DNA from: Paracoccus aurantiacus
Lineage (GTDB): Bacteria; Pseudomonadota; Alphaproteobacteria; Rhodobacterales; Rhodobacteraceae
Length of the DNA: 64,000 nt
Direction: 5' to 3'
Assembly: GCF_007993065.1 (NCBI RefSeq)
Contig: NZ_VOPL01000001.1
Span: 744,001 to 808,000, forward strand
Each line of letters opens with the position of its first letter. Position 1 is the stretch's first letter. Shown here piece after piece: positions 1 to 11,622 of the stretch. A program made the position numbers and the translations under genes. Under the pieces are notes generated by a model. The model made no database searches. It was not told where the DNA came from and was given only the letters and a program-made list of their open reading frames with translations.

Positions 1-107
1 CGACCACGCCGGTGACGACTGCCGATGGCGATGCCTGGCACGGCTATGACCAGTCCGCACTGATTGATCTGCCGCCGCTTTCTGTCCTCATCTACGAGGC
101 CGTCTGA
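1..107 (+). CDS. glgB: 1,4-alpha-glucan branching enzyme, C-terminal end (partial)
   Basis: Only the last 34 codons are present, read from position 3 to the TGA at 105-107. The tail (ending LSVLIYEA-V) is the final beta-strand of the C-terminal all-beta domain found in GlgB-type branching enzymes. The assignment leans on context: glgC, glgA, glgX and pgm follow on the same strand, and glgB is the usual first gene of such an operon. Branching enzyme introduces alpha-1,6 branches into glycogen. The gap to glgC is only 23 bases. The fragment alone could also be the end of another glycoside hydrolase family 13 enzyme. Confidence 0.7.
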   Translation, partial: TTPVTTADGDAWHGYDQSALIDLPPLSVLIYEAV

Positions 108-130
108 ATTTTCATCCTGGGGGGATTTCC

Positions 131-1399
131 ATGCAGACCAAACGACCGCAACGCCTCTCGTCCCGCGCCATGGCCTATGTTCTGGCCGGCGGGCGCGGCT
201 CTCGCCTGAAAGAGCTGACGGACCGGCGCGCGAAACCGGCCGTCTATTTCGGCGGCAAGTCCCGGATCATCGACTTCGCGCTGTCGAACGCGCTGAATTC
301 GGGCATCCGGAAAATGGCCGTGGCCACACAATACAAGGCCCACAGTCTGATCCGCCACCTGAACCGGGGATGGTCCTTCTTCCGGTCCGAGCGGAACGAA
401 TTTCTGGACATTCTGCCTGCCTCTCAACAGCTGGACGAGGAAAACTGGTATCGTGGCACCGCCGATGCCGTGGCCCAGAACATCCACATCATCGACAGCT
501 ATCATGTCGATTATCTGATCGTTCTGGCGGGCGACCACATCTACAAGATGGATTACGAGATCATGCTGCAGCAGCATGTCGATTCCGGTGCCGATGTGAC
601 AATCGGCTGCCTGACCGTCCCGCGCGAAGAGGCTTCGGCATTCGGGGTGATGGATGTCGATGCCGACGGGCGCATCATTTCCTTCCTTGAAAAGCCGGCC
701 GATCCGCCGGGGATGCCGGACGATCCGAATTCAACGCTGGCCTCGATGGGGATCTATGTCTTTGACTGGAAATTCCTGCGCGAACTGCTGCTGAAGGATT
801 CGTCGGACCCGAATTCCAGCCATGATTTCGGCAATGACCTGATCCCCGACATCGTCAAGAACGGGAAGGCCGTCGCGCACCGCTTCAGCGACAGCTGCGT
901 CCGGTCCAGCACCGAGGCCCCGGCCTATTGGCGCGACGTCGGAACCATCGACGCATTCTGGAAGGCCAATATCGACCTGACGGATTTCTCGCCGGAACTC
1001 GATCTTTACGACAATAGCTGGCCGATCTGGACTTACGGAGAGATCACGCCACCTGCAAAGTTCATCCATGACGACGAGGACCGGCGCGGCCATGCAGTCA
1101 GTTCCATGGTGTCGGGCGGCTGTATCATTTCCGGCTCGGAAGTGCGCAATTCGCTGCTGTTCACCGGGGTGAAGGCGAACAGCTATTCTTCGCTGAAATC
1201 GGTGGTCGCGCTGCCTTACGTCAATATCGGACGCCATGCCGAACTGAGCAATGTCGTCATCGACCGCGGCGTCGAGATACCGGAAGGGCTGGTTGTTGGT
1301 GAAGACCCGGACGAGGACGCCAAGTGGTTCCGTGTCAGCGAGGGCGGCGTCACGCTGATTACGCAATCCATGATCGACCGCCTGGCAGCATCGAAATGA
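131..1399 (+). CDS. glgC: Glucose-1-phosphate adenylyltransferase (ADP-glucose pyrophosphorylase)
   Basis: Makes ADP-glucose from ATP and glucose-1-phosphate, the committed and allosterically controlled step of bacterial glycogen synthesis. The 422 residues match the family length. The N-terminal nucleotidyltransferase domain starts with the [10 protein letters not shown] loop near residue 17 and the basic RRAKPA segment. It also has the [10 protein letters not shown] active-site motif near residue 138 and the FLEKP substrate-lysine motif near residue 191. The C-terminal third is the left-handed beta-helix type domain. A G-rich Shine-Dalgarno (ggggg at about 120) precedes the ATG. The stop overlaps the glgA start by ATGA, so the two are probably translationally coupled. 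Confidence 0.97.
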   Translation: MQTKRPQRLSSRAMAYVLAGGRGSRLKELTDRRAKPAVYFGGKSRIIDFALSNALNSGIRKMAVATQYKAHSLIRHLNRGWSFFRSERNEFLDILPASQQLDEENWYRGTADAVAQNIHIIDSYHVDYLIVLAGDHIYKMDYEIMLQQHVDSGADVTIGCLTVPREEASAFGVMDVDADGRIISFLEKPADPPGMPDDPNSTLASMGIYVFDWKFLRELLLKDSSDPNSSHDFGNDLIPDIVKNGKAVAHRFSDSCVRSSTEAPAYWRDVGTIDAFWKANIDLTDFSPELDLYDNSWPIWTYGEITPPAKFIHDDEDRRGHAVSSMVSGGCIISGSEVRNSLLFTGVKANSYSSLKSVVALPYVNIGRHAELSNVVIDRGVEIPEGLVVGEDPDEDAKWFRVSEGGVTLITQSMIDRLAASK

Positions 1400-2970
1400 G
1401 CGCTGCGCCGGCCGGATCGAAAAAGCCCACCGGGACGAAACGCGCCGGCGCGCCGAAAAAGGCCTTGGGCAAGGCAGCCGTAAGCGCGCCGCCATCGTCA
1501 GCGCCCGCGACGACGGACCAACCCGTCGCGGCGCGGTCGCGGGGCGGCAAGGTGCTTTCGGTCGCATCCGAATGCGCGCCGTTGGTCAAGACGGGCGGGC
1601 TTGCGGATGTGGTGGGCGCCCTGCCCGCCGCGCTCGCGCCGCTTGGCTGGCAGTTCCGCACGCTCATCCCCGCCTATCGCGGGCTTCTGGCAAAGCTGGA
1701 AAACCCGGTCGAGATGTGGTCGGACCCCGATCTTTATGGTGGCCCGGCCCGCGTCATGGCCGGGCAGATCGCGGGGCTGGAGCTGTTGCTTCTGGATGCG
1801 CCGCATCTGTTCGACCGTGCGGGCTCGCTATATCTCGACGAAACCGGGTCGGACTGGTCCGACAACCCGCGCCGCTTTGCTGCGTTGAGCTGGGCGGCGG
1901 CAGAGATTGCGAAACATGGTCTGTCGGATGGCTGGGTTCCCGATCTGCTCCACTGCCATGACTGGCAGGCAGGCTTCGCGCCGCTTTGGGCGCGTGATAT
2001 TCCGTCAGTCATGACCATCCATAACGTGGCCTTTCAGGGCATTGCACCGGCCCGCGCGATCGAGGATCTGCGCCTGCCTGCGGCAGAGTTCAGGACCGAG
2101 GGCTATGAATATTGGGGCAAGGTCTCGGCACTGAAGGCAGGACTGGTCTATGCCGGCGCGATCAGCACGGTGTCGCCTACTTACGCTGCCGAATTGACGA
2201 CGCCCGAATTCGGGTTCGGGCTGGAAGGCGTGATCCGCGCCCGCGCATCCGTTCTGTCTGGCATCCTGAACGGCGTCGATCTGTCAGTCTGGAACCCTGC
2301 CACCGATCCGTTGATCGCGGCCAATTACTCGGCCGCCGACATGACCGGGAAGGCCGCCTGCGCCGCAGCACTTCGCGACGAATTCGGGCTGGATGCACAG
2401 GGCGGCCCTCTGTTTATCGTCGTCAGCCGCCTGACCCGGCAGAAGGGCCTTGATCTGCTGCTTGACGCGCTGCCGGGCCTGGTCGCACGCGGTGGGCAAC
2501 TGGCGGTTCTCGGCACCGGAGAGCCCGATCTTCAGGAAGGCTATCTGCGTGCCGCCGCGCGTTGGACAGGCCGCGTGGCCGTTCATATCGGCTATGACGA
2601 AGCCCTGTCGCATCGCATGTTCGCGGGCGGCGATGTGGTCCTGGTGCCTTCGCGCTTCGAACCCAGCGGGCTGACGCAGATGTATGGCCTTGCCTATGGC
2701 ACTCTGCCACTGGTCGCGCGGACCGGCGGGCTGGCCGACAGCGTTATCGACGCCAATGTCGCGGCACTGCGCGATCAGGTAGCAACCGGGCTGCAATTCG
2801 CGCCAGTTACTGCCGATGCGCTGAACCTCGCGCTTCAGAAGGCGGCAAGCCTTTACGCGCAACCGGAAATCTGGCAGCGGATGACCGCAAGGGCGATGGC
2901 CCATCCTGTCGGATGGGACGCCTCGGCCCGCGACTACGCGGCGCTCTATGACAGACTGACCGGACGCTGA
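1396..2970 (+). CDS. glgA: Glycogen synthase (ADP-glucose-dependent, GT5)
   Basis: Elongates alpha-1,4-glucan using ADP-glucose. I chose the ATG at 1396 because it overlaps the glgC stop (ATGA); an in-frame start at 1324 lies inside glgC. The protein is 524 residues. The GT5 signature [13 protein letters not shown] lies at residues 65-77 instead of near residue 15. About 50 extra residues rich in Lys, Ala, Pro and Ser therefore precede the catalytic fold and look disordered. The C-terminal GT-B half carries [14 protein letters not shown] and the [14 protein letters not shown] nucleotide-sugar motif. The gap to glgX is 7 bases. A start nearer residue 50 cannot be excluded, but I see no better-placed ATG. 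Confidence 0.95.
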   Translation: MSAAPAGSKKPTGTKRAGAPKKALGKAAVSAPPSSAPATTDQPVAARSRGGKVLSVASECAPLVKTGGLADVVGALPAALAPLGWQFRTLIPAYRGLLAKLENPVEMWSDPDLYGGPARVMAGQIAGLELLLLDAPHLFDRAGSLYLDETGSDWSDNPRRFAALSWAAAEIAKHGLSDGWVPDLLHCHDWQAGFAPLWARDIPSVMTIHNVAFQGIAPARAIEDLRLPAAEFRTEGYEYWGKVSALKAGLVYAGAISTVSPTYAAELTTPEFGFGLEGVIRARASVLSGILNGVDLSVWNPATDPLIAANYSAADMTGKAACAAALRDEFGLDAQGGPLFIVVSRLTRQKGLDLLLDALPGLVARGGQLAVLGTGEPDLQEGYLRAAARWTGRVAVHIGYDEALSHRMFAGGDVVLVPSRFEPSGLTQMYGLAYGTLPLVARTGGLADSVIDANVAALRDQVATGLQFAPVTADALNLALQKAASLYAQPEIWQRMTARAMAHPVGWDASARDYAALYDRLTGR

Positions 2971-2977
2971 AGGCCCT

Positions 2978-6702
<3,725 letters not shown>

Positions 6703-6707
6703 TATCC

Positions 6708-6742
6708 GGCAGCGCGCAACCAACTGCTGGCTGCGCGCTGCC
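6708..6742 (+). terminator. Hairpin after pgm, probable operon terminator
   Basis: An 11-base perfect inverted repeat (ggcagcgcgca / tgcgcgctgcc) begins five bases after the pgm stop. The following bases are only weakly T-rich, so it is either a weak intrinsic terminator or an mRNA 3'-end stabiliser for the glg operon. Between it and nasT (6743-6880) I see no other supported element. Confidence 0.55.
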
Positions 6743-6880
6743 TGAATTTCGGGCATCGCTGCCGATGAAACGACCGTCGAGCAGTCGTTTTCTGCCAAGG
6801 CTGCATCATTGCCTGCCCCTGCCTTGACCTTCATGCCGCAGCGCAGCATCGCTGGTCACATGGCAGCAAGCAGGCAGCAT

Positions 6881-7468
6881 ATGTCCTCGCATCTCCTGAC
6901 GATCATTATTGTCGACAGCGATCCCGAACGCGCGCGCACGATCTGCGACGGATCGGCGGGCCTGCCGGACGCGAAATACTCTCTTGTCGCGCCCGGCCCC
7001 GCGCTTGCCCGCAGGATCGCGGCGCTGCGCCCTGATCTGGTGCTGATCGACGCGGACAATGCCTCTCGGGACGAGATGGAGGAACTGACCATTGCATCCG
7101 GCCCGATGGAACGCCCCGTCGCGGTTTTCGTGAACCAGTCCGACAGCGCCCTGACCCGCGCCATGATCGAAGCAGGCGTGGCGGCCTATGTCGTTGACGG
7201 GCTGACGCCGGGCCGGGTCGGTCCCGTGGTCGATGCGGCAATCGCGCGCTTCAATATGCTGCAAAAGGTCCGTGCCGAACTGGACGCGACGCGCGCGGCA
7301 CTTGAAGACCGCAAGGTCATCGACCGCGCGAAGGGTATCGTCATGCGCGCACGCGGCATATCCGAGGACGAGGCCTATGCCCTGATGCGCCGCAATGCGA
7401 TGGAAAAGGGCCGTCGCATCGCCGATATCGCCCGCGCCATCGTCACCGCGGCCGAGGTGCTGAAATGA
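6881..7468 (+). CDS. nasT: ANTAR-domain transcription antiterminator, NasT-like
   Basis: Predicted RNA-binding antiterminator of the nitrate-responsive NasS-NasT system. Residues 1-120 form a receiver-like domain (IIIVDSDPERAR, then LVLIDADNAS around the usual acceptor Asp). The C-terminal 55 residues are an ANTAR domain, with DRAKGIVMRARGISEDEAY and a following helix typical of AmiR/NasR family RNA binders. I prefer the ATG at 6881; in-frame starts at 6809 and 6860 would only add poorly conserved residues. It overlaps nasS by ATGA. In this family free NasT allows read-through of leader hairpins, and nitrate-free NasS sequesters it. Confidence 0.85.
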   Translation: MSSHLLTIIIVDSDPERARTICDGSAGLPDAKYSLVAPGPALARRIAALRPDLVLIDADNASRDEMEELTIASGPMERPVAVFVNQSDSALTRAMIEAGVAAYVVDGLTPGRVGPVVDAAIARFNMLQKVRAELDATRAALEDRKVIDRAKGIVMRARGISEDEAYALMRRNAMEKGRRIADIARAIVTAAEVLK

Positions 7469-8622
7469 CGACCGAGGTTGATCTGGGCTTCGTTCCCCTG
7501 CTGGACGCGGCCCCGCTGATCCTGGCCGAACGTCTGGGTTTCGCCGCCGAAGAACGCCTGCATCTGCGTTTGCATCCTGTGCGAAGCTGGTCGCTTCTGC
7601 GCGACATGCTGTCCAGCGGCCATGTCGCCGCAGCACAGATGCTGTCGGCCGTGCCTATCGCCGGGCGTCTGGGTCTGGGCGGTGCGGCAGTGGATTTCGA
7701 CGCACCGCTGGTTCTGTCGCTTGGTGGGCAGGTGATCGGCGTGTCGCCTGCGCTCGGTGCCGAGATGCGCTTGAACGGTCTGGTGTCCGACTTCAGCGAT
7801 GCGCTCGCGACGCGCGAGGCGCTTGTCCGCGCCCGCCCCAACGGCGTGCGCTTCGGGGTGCCCTTCCCTTTTTCGATGCATGCCGAGCTATTGCATCTGT
7901 GGCTTGGCGGGACGCTGCCGATTTCAACCGTGACGGTGCCGCCCGCCCAGATGCCCACAGCCCTTGCCTCGGGCGAGATCGAAGCATTCTGCGTGGGCGA
8001 GCCGTGGGGATCGGTCGCGGTCGCTGGCGGGGCCGCCGACCTGATCCTGCCCGGCACCGCGATCTGGACCGCACCGCCCGAAAAGGTGCTGGCCGTGCGC
8101 CGGGGGTGGGCGGAGGAAAACCCGGACCTGGCCGGGCGGCTGTTGCGCGCGATCTGGCGGGCGTGCCGCTGGATTTCGCAGCCTGATGTCCGTGCGGCGG
8201 CGTCCGACCTTCTGGCCCATACCGACGCGCTGAATGTCGATCCCGAGATGATCGAGCGTGCGCTGTCGGGCCACCTGCTGCTGTCGCAAAACGGTGCTGT
8301 GATCGACAGCCCCGGCTTCATCAATTTTCACGACGGCGCGGCGAATTTTCCTTGGCGTTCGCAGGCCGCATGGCTTGGCTGGAATATGGGACGGCGTCAC
8401 GGGCTGGACGGCGCCGCTGCCGCCGACACCGCAAGCAGCTGCTGGCGACCGGACCTTTTCCGCCTGCATCTGGGCGAAGATGCCGTTCTGCCGGCCGCCT
8501 CGGCCAAGGTCGAGGGCGCGAATCCCGAACCGGTCACGGCCGGCGCGAATCGAGGCACCGTTACATTGGGCCGCAATGCGTTCTTCGACGGCCGCATTTT
8601 TGATCTTTCCGCGCCCGCGTGA
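7465..8622 (+). CDS. nasS: Nitrate-sensing NrtA/CmpA-like protein, NasS-like
   Basis: A 385-residue protein of the NrtA/CmpA/SsuA periplasmic-binding fold, but without a signal peptide (it begins MTTEVDLGFVPLLDAAPLIL). This marks the cytoplasmic nitrate/nitrite sensor NasS and not a transporter component. Motifs typical of the group include the PFPFSMHAELLHLWL stretch and GEIEAFCVGEPWG. Translational coupling to nasT (4-base overlap) supports the sensor-antiterminator pairing. No nasA, nasB, nasC or nitrate transporter gene follows. A distant CmpA-like regulator with another ligand is possible but less likely. Confidence 0.82.
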   Translation: MTTEVDLGFVPLLDAAPLILAERLGFAAEERLHLRLHPVRSWSLLRDMLSSGHVAAAQMLSAVPIAGRLGLGGAAVDFDAPLVLSLGGQVIGVSPALGAEMRLNGLVSDFSDALATREALVRARPNGVRFGVPFPFSMHAELLHLWLGGTLPISTVTVPPAQMPTALASGEIEAFCVGEPWGSVAVAGGAADLILPGTAIWTAPPEKVLAVRRGWAEENPDLAGRLLRAIWRACRWISQPDVRAAASDLLAHTDALNVDPEMIERALSGHLLLSQNGAVIDSPGFINFHDGAANFPWRSQAAWLGWNMGRRHGLDGAAAADTASSCWRPDLFRLHLGEDAVLPAASAKVEGANPEPVTAGANRGTVTLGRNAFFDGRIFDLSAPA

Positions 8623-8754
8623 CGAAATTTCCGGCAAAACCGCCGCGTCGCAGCATCAATCCGGCACAGAAAAGATGACGGGCCGTCAGCGCGGGCGCAG
8701 GCTGAAAGCAGGAACCATGTCGTTCCTTTATCTCCTCCCGCCCGGAAGATCGGG

Positions 8755-8830
8755 CACCTGGCAAAGCCGCCGAACCCTGCACGCGCTCCCTCCTCCCCAG
8801 CGTCAGGTGCTTCGGCGGCTTCTTCAGGTG
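8755..8830 (+). other. Long imperfect hairpin in the leader of the TRIC-like gene
   Basis: Arms cacctg (8755-8760) plus aagccgccgaa (8764-8774) pair with ttcggcggctt (8811-8821) plus caggtg (8825-8830). A smaller inner pairing (gcgct / agcg) sits in the loop. The inner 11 bases are perfect. It lies within the 302-base stretch between nasS and the channel gene. It could be an attenuator, an ANTAR (NasT) target, or part of the riboswitch-like fold just downstream; the sequence does not decide between these. Confidence 0.6.
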
Positions 8831-8917
8831 TCGCGGCGCGGGCGGCAAGGGCACAGATCGCCTGCCCCCTTCCCCGAAGCCGGAAAATCTGGCACAGCCC
8901 CCGCAACTGAATGCGGA
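8805..8917 (+). promoter_or_regulatory. Cobalamin-riboswitch-like element, apparently incomplete
   Basis: Positions 8876-8913 read gaagccgg, aaaatctggc, acagcccccgcaactgaatgcgg. This closely parallels the conserved cobalamin riboswitch core (gaa-ccGGTgaaAATCCgg-gc-gcCCCCGCaACTGtaagcgg). A GGTGC (8806-8810) lies upstream, roughly where the aptamer has one. Missing are a clear GGGAA box, the later GCCACTGG segment and the 3' B12 box (AGYCAGGAxACCTGCC), because the start codon of the next gene comes within 15 bases. It is therefore either a degenerate or truncated aptamer, or a chance resemblance. A covariance-model search would decide. Confidence 0.4.
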
Positions 8918-8924
8918 GCAGGCC

Positions 8925-9581
8925 ATGACCCCGGAAATCGTCACCAAGATCAGCGCCTATATCTGGGCGCTGGATTACGGCTCGGTTCTGGTGTTCGCAC
9001 TGACCGGCGCTCTTGTCGCCTCGCGCCAGCAACTGGACATCATCGGCTTCATCTTCATGGCCGCGCTGACCGCCGTGGGCGGCGGCACGGTCCGCGATCT
9101 GGTGCTGGGCCGCGACCCGGTCTTCTGGGTCGCACAGCCCGAACTGGTCGTCATCGCGGCAGGCGCGGCCTTCGTCGTTTATTGGACCGCGCATCTGCTG
9201 GAAAGCCGCTATCGCTGGCTGTTGTGGCTGGATGCAATCGCGCTTGGCGTCGCCGTGCCTGCGGGCGTGGGCGTGGCCATGGCGGGCGATTTCGGCCCGG
9301 TCATCATTATCATCGCAGGGGTCATTACAGGCACGATGGGCGGGCTGATCCGCGATGTCGTTGGCAACGAAGTCCCGCTGATCCTGAAAGGCAGCGAGCT
9401 TTATCTGACCTGCGCATTTGGCGGCGCGGTCATAGCACTTATGCTGGCATGGCTGGGCTTGCCCCGGCCCGTGGCACTGATCGGCGGCGGCTTTGCCACC
9501 TTCCTTCTGCGCGCGGGCACGCTGATCTGGGGGTGGAGCCTGCCGGTCTATAAACCCCGCCCGCCACGCACACGGGGGTAA
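8925..9581 (+). CDS. TRIC-family (UPF0126) cation channel-like membrane protein
   Basis: A 218-residue integral membrane protein with about seven hydrophobic segments. It has the duplicated glycine-rich half-repeat of the trimeric intracellular cation channel family: GGGTVRDLVLGRDPVFW near residue 47 and GTMGGLIRDVVGNEVPLIL near residue 130. Bacterial TRIC homologues form K+-permeable homotrimers; the physiological role here is unknown. The start at 8925 puts the first membrane segment at the usual distance. It is preceded by an unusually structured leader and is convergent with sqdB. Confidence 0.88.
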   Translation: MTPEIVTKISAYIWALDYGSVLVFALTGALVASRQQLDIIGFIFMAALTAVGGGTVRDLVLGRDPVFWVAQPELVVIAAGAAFVVYWTAHLLESRYRWLLWLDAIALGVAVPAGVGVAMAGDFGPVIIIIAGVITGTMGGLIRDVVGNEVPLILKGSELYLTCAFGGAVIALMLAWLGLPRPVALIGGGFATFLLRAGTLIWGWSLPVYKPRPPRTRG

Positions 9582-9617
9582 GGGCCAGCATCGCACCGCT
9601 GGCCCGGTTGATCGGCC

Positions 9618-10832
9618 TTACTTCGCGTCGGCCAAATGCGATTCCGGGTCGTGGTCGACCTTGGCAGCGATTTCCTTCGTCCATGCCGACACCGCCGGCA
9701 CGCGGCTGCGGTCAATGCGGTGGGCGTATTTCTTGGCCACCTCGACCACTTCTTCCAGAAGCCCGTCTTCCAGCGTGATCGGGTTCAGACCAAGCGCCAG
9801 GAACTGGTCGTTCTTCACGATCAGGTCGTTCTCGTCGGCTTCCTTGCGCGGGTTGGGCAGGTTCATCACCTTTGCCCCCGACAGCCGCGCCACCAGCGCA
9901 GCAAGGTCGCGGACGCGGTGCGTTTCGGTCATCTGGTTGAAGATCTTCACCCGCTCGCCCGCCGCAGGGGCATCGGCCAAGGCCAGCTCGATACAGCGCA
10001 CGCAGTCCTGGATATGGATGAAGGCGCGGGTCTGACCGCCGGTGCCGTGGACCGTCAGCGGATAGCCGATGGCCGCCTGAATCAGAAACCGGTTCAGCAC
10101 CGTGCCGTAATCGCCATCATAGTCGAAGCGGTTGATCAGCTGTTCATGCCGGCGCGTCTGGTCGGTATGGGTGCCCCAGACGATCCCCTGATGCAGGTCA
10201 GTGATCCGCAGCCCGTCATTCTGGGCATAGAACTGGAACATGATCTGATCGAGGCTCTTGGTCATGTGATAGACCGAACCGGGCCGCGTCGGATACAGCA
10301 CCTGTTGGGCCTTCTTGCCGTTGGGCGTGTCGATCTCGATATCCAGATAGCCTTCCGGGATCGGCGCGCCGACGCTGGAATAGCCGTAAACGCCCATCGT
10401 TCCCAGATGCACAAGATGCGCGTCGATGCCGGTTTCGACCAATGCCGCCAGCACGTTATGCGTCGCATTGGTGTTGTTGTTGACGGTATAGACCTTGTGG
10501 CGGTCGGATTTCATCGAATAAGGCGCGGCGCGCTGTTCGGCGAAATGGATCACCGCGTCGGGTTTGTTTTCAGCAAACCACTGCTTCAGACGCTCGAATT
10601 CCTTCGACAGATCCAGCAGGTGAAAATGGATGGTGTTGCCGGTTTCCTGCTTCCAGATCCGGCAGCGCTCCTGGATGGAATCCATCGGGGTCAGCGATTG
10701 CACGCCCAGTTCGGTGTCGATCCAGCGGCGCGAGAGATTGTCGATGATGTGAACCTCGTGCCCCAGATTGGACAGATGAAGCGAGGTCGGCCAACCGACA
10801 AAACCGTCGCCGCCAAGAACCGCAATACGCAT
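9618..10832 (-). CDS. sqdB: UDP-sulfoquinovose synthase (SqdB/SQD1 type)
   Basis: Extended short-chain dehydrogenase that converts UDP-glucose and sulfite to UDP-sulfoquinovose, the head-group donor for sulfolipid. The N-terminal VLGGDGFVGW loop binds NAD, DNLSRRWID follows beta-2, and the catalytic YHMTK motif sits near residue 185. The long insert EGYLDIEI and RITDLHQGIVWGTHTDQT are characteristic of SQD1-like enzymes rather than galE. The start at 10832 (MRIAVLGG) leaves the Rossmann fold at the N-terminus. The glycosyltransferase partners sqdC/sqdD/sqdX are not adjacent. It may draw on the same hexose pool as the nearby glg-pgm operon. Confidence 0.9.
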   Translation of the reverse strand: MRIAVLGGDGFVGWPTSLHLSNLGHEVHIIDNLSRRWIDTELGVQSLTPMDSIQERCRIWKQETGNTIHFHLLDLSKEFERLKQWFAENKPDAVIHFAEQRAAPYSMKSDRHKVYTVNNNTNATHNVLAALVETGIDAHLVHLGTMGVYGYSSVGAPIPEGYLDIEIDTPNGKKAQQVLYPTRPGSVYHMTKSLDQIMFQFYAQNDGLRITDLHQGIVWGTHTDQTRRHEQLINRFDYDGDYGTVLNRFLIQAAIGYPLTVHGTGGQTRAFIHIQDCVRCIELALADAPAAGERVKIFNQMTETHRVRDLAALVARLSGAKVMNLPNPRKEADENDLIVKNDQFLALGLNPITLEDGLLEEVVEVAKKYAHRIDRSRVPAVSAWTKEIAAKVDHDPESHLADAK

Positions 10833-10968
10833 GAAGAAGCCTTTCCTTACCGCAGGTCCCGGCCGCAAGTTCCGCAGCCGGTGCTGTCATTTGCAAAGAT
10901 CAGTAAAGGCCGCGTATGACGGTCGCAAGACAGATATGTGACGGCCGGGTGACGGGGCGGATCGGTGC

Positions 10969-11622
10969 CTAGCCGGCGACCAGCAGGACATGAACGAAGC
11001 CCGGACCATGCGCACCCCGGACGAAGAAACCTTCGATATCCGTGGTGCCCGACGATCCGGTGATCAGCACCGCATTGCGAGGGCGCGATGCGGCATAGGT
11101 GGCATAGTCGTCAAGGAAGGGCAGGATCTTCTTTTCCTCGACCACGACCAGCCAGTGGCGCGGCAGCATGGCGTTCAGGATCGGCTGATCGGGGGCAGAG
11201 TGAATCACCACCGAACCCGTCTCGGCCACGCCCCAGTCGGCGACGCTGATCGCCGCGGCTTCATCCGGGGCGCAGGGTTGATGGGCCTCTATCCCGGTCA
11301 GCGCGTCAAGGCGCGGATCGCCGCTGACCGAAAGGCGGTGCGGCAGATCGTGCTGGTCGAGATAGGCGATAACTGCCCTAGGCAACGCCTGCCAGTTGGC
11401 GACGCGGTCCAGCGTCACCCCAAGCGCCGGGTTCGCGCATTTCGCAACGAAGGCATCAACCGGGTCCCCCGCCGCAAGATCAGGGCGGATTTCATCCAGA
11501 TTTGCCAGAAGCTGCGCGGCCTCGGCCCGGATCGCATCCGGGTTGCGCCGTTGGACAGCGCCGCCCTGCCCCTGTGTCAGGCCTTTCTGAACTGCGGCCA
11601 GAATATCATCGCGCGCGCTCAT
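10969..11622 (-). CDS. lutC: Lactate utilization protein C (LUD domain)
   Basis: 217 residues of the LutC/YkgG family. The characteristic ADWGVAETGSVVIHS motif sits near residue 128, with HGPGFVHVLLVAG at the C-terminus. Third gene of a lutA-lutB-lutC set transcribed leftward; its start overlaps the lutB end by 4 bases. The complex oxidises L-lactate to pyruvate. The 136 bases between its stop and the sqdB start hold no feature I can support. Confidence 0.92.
   Translation of the reverse strand: MSARDDILAAVQKGLTQGQGGAVQRRNPDAIRAEAAQLLANLDEIRPDLAAGDPVDAFVAKCANPALGVTLDRVANWQALPRAVIAYLDQHDLPHRLSVSGDPRLDALTGIEAHQPCAPDEAAAISVADWGVAETGSVVIHSAPDQPILNAMLPRHWLVVVEEKKILPFLDDYATYAASRPRNAVLITGSSGTTDIEGFFVRGAHGPGFVHVLLVAG

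Noticed and set aside
1324..1395. Upstream in-frame ATG for glgA
   Set aside because: Lies inside glgC, while the ATG at 1396 gives the typical ATGA overlap.
8623..8924. Glycine riboswitch in front of the TRIC gene (reported for some TRIC genes)
   Set aside because: I do not find the glycine aptamer core on either strand; the resemblance is to the cobalamin core instead.
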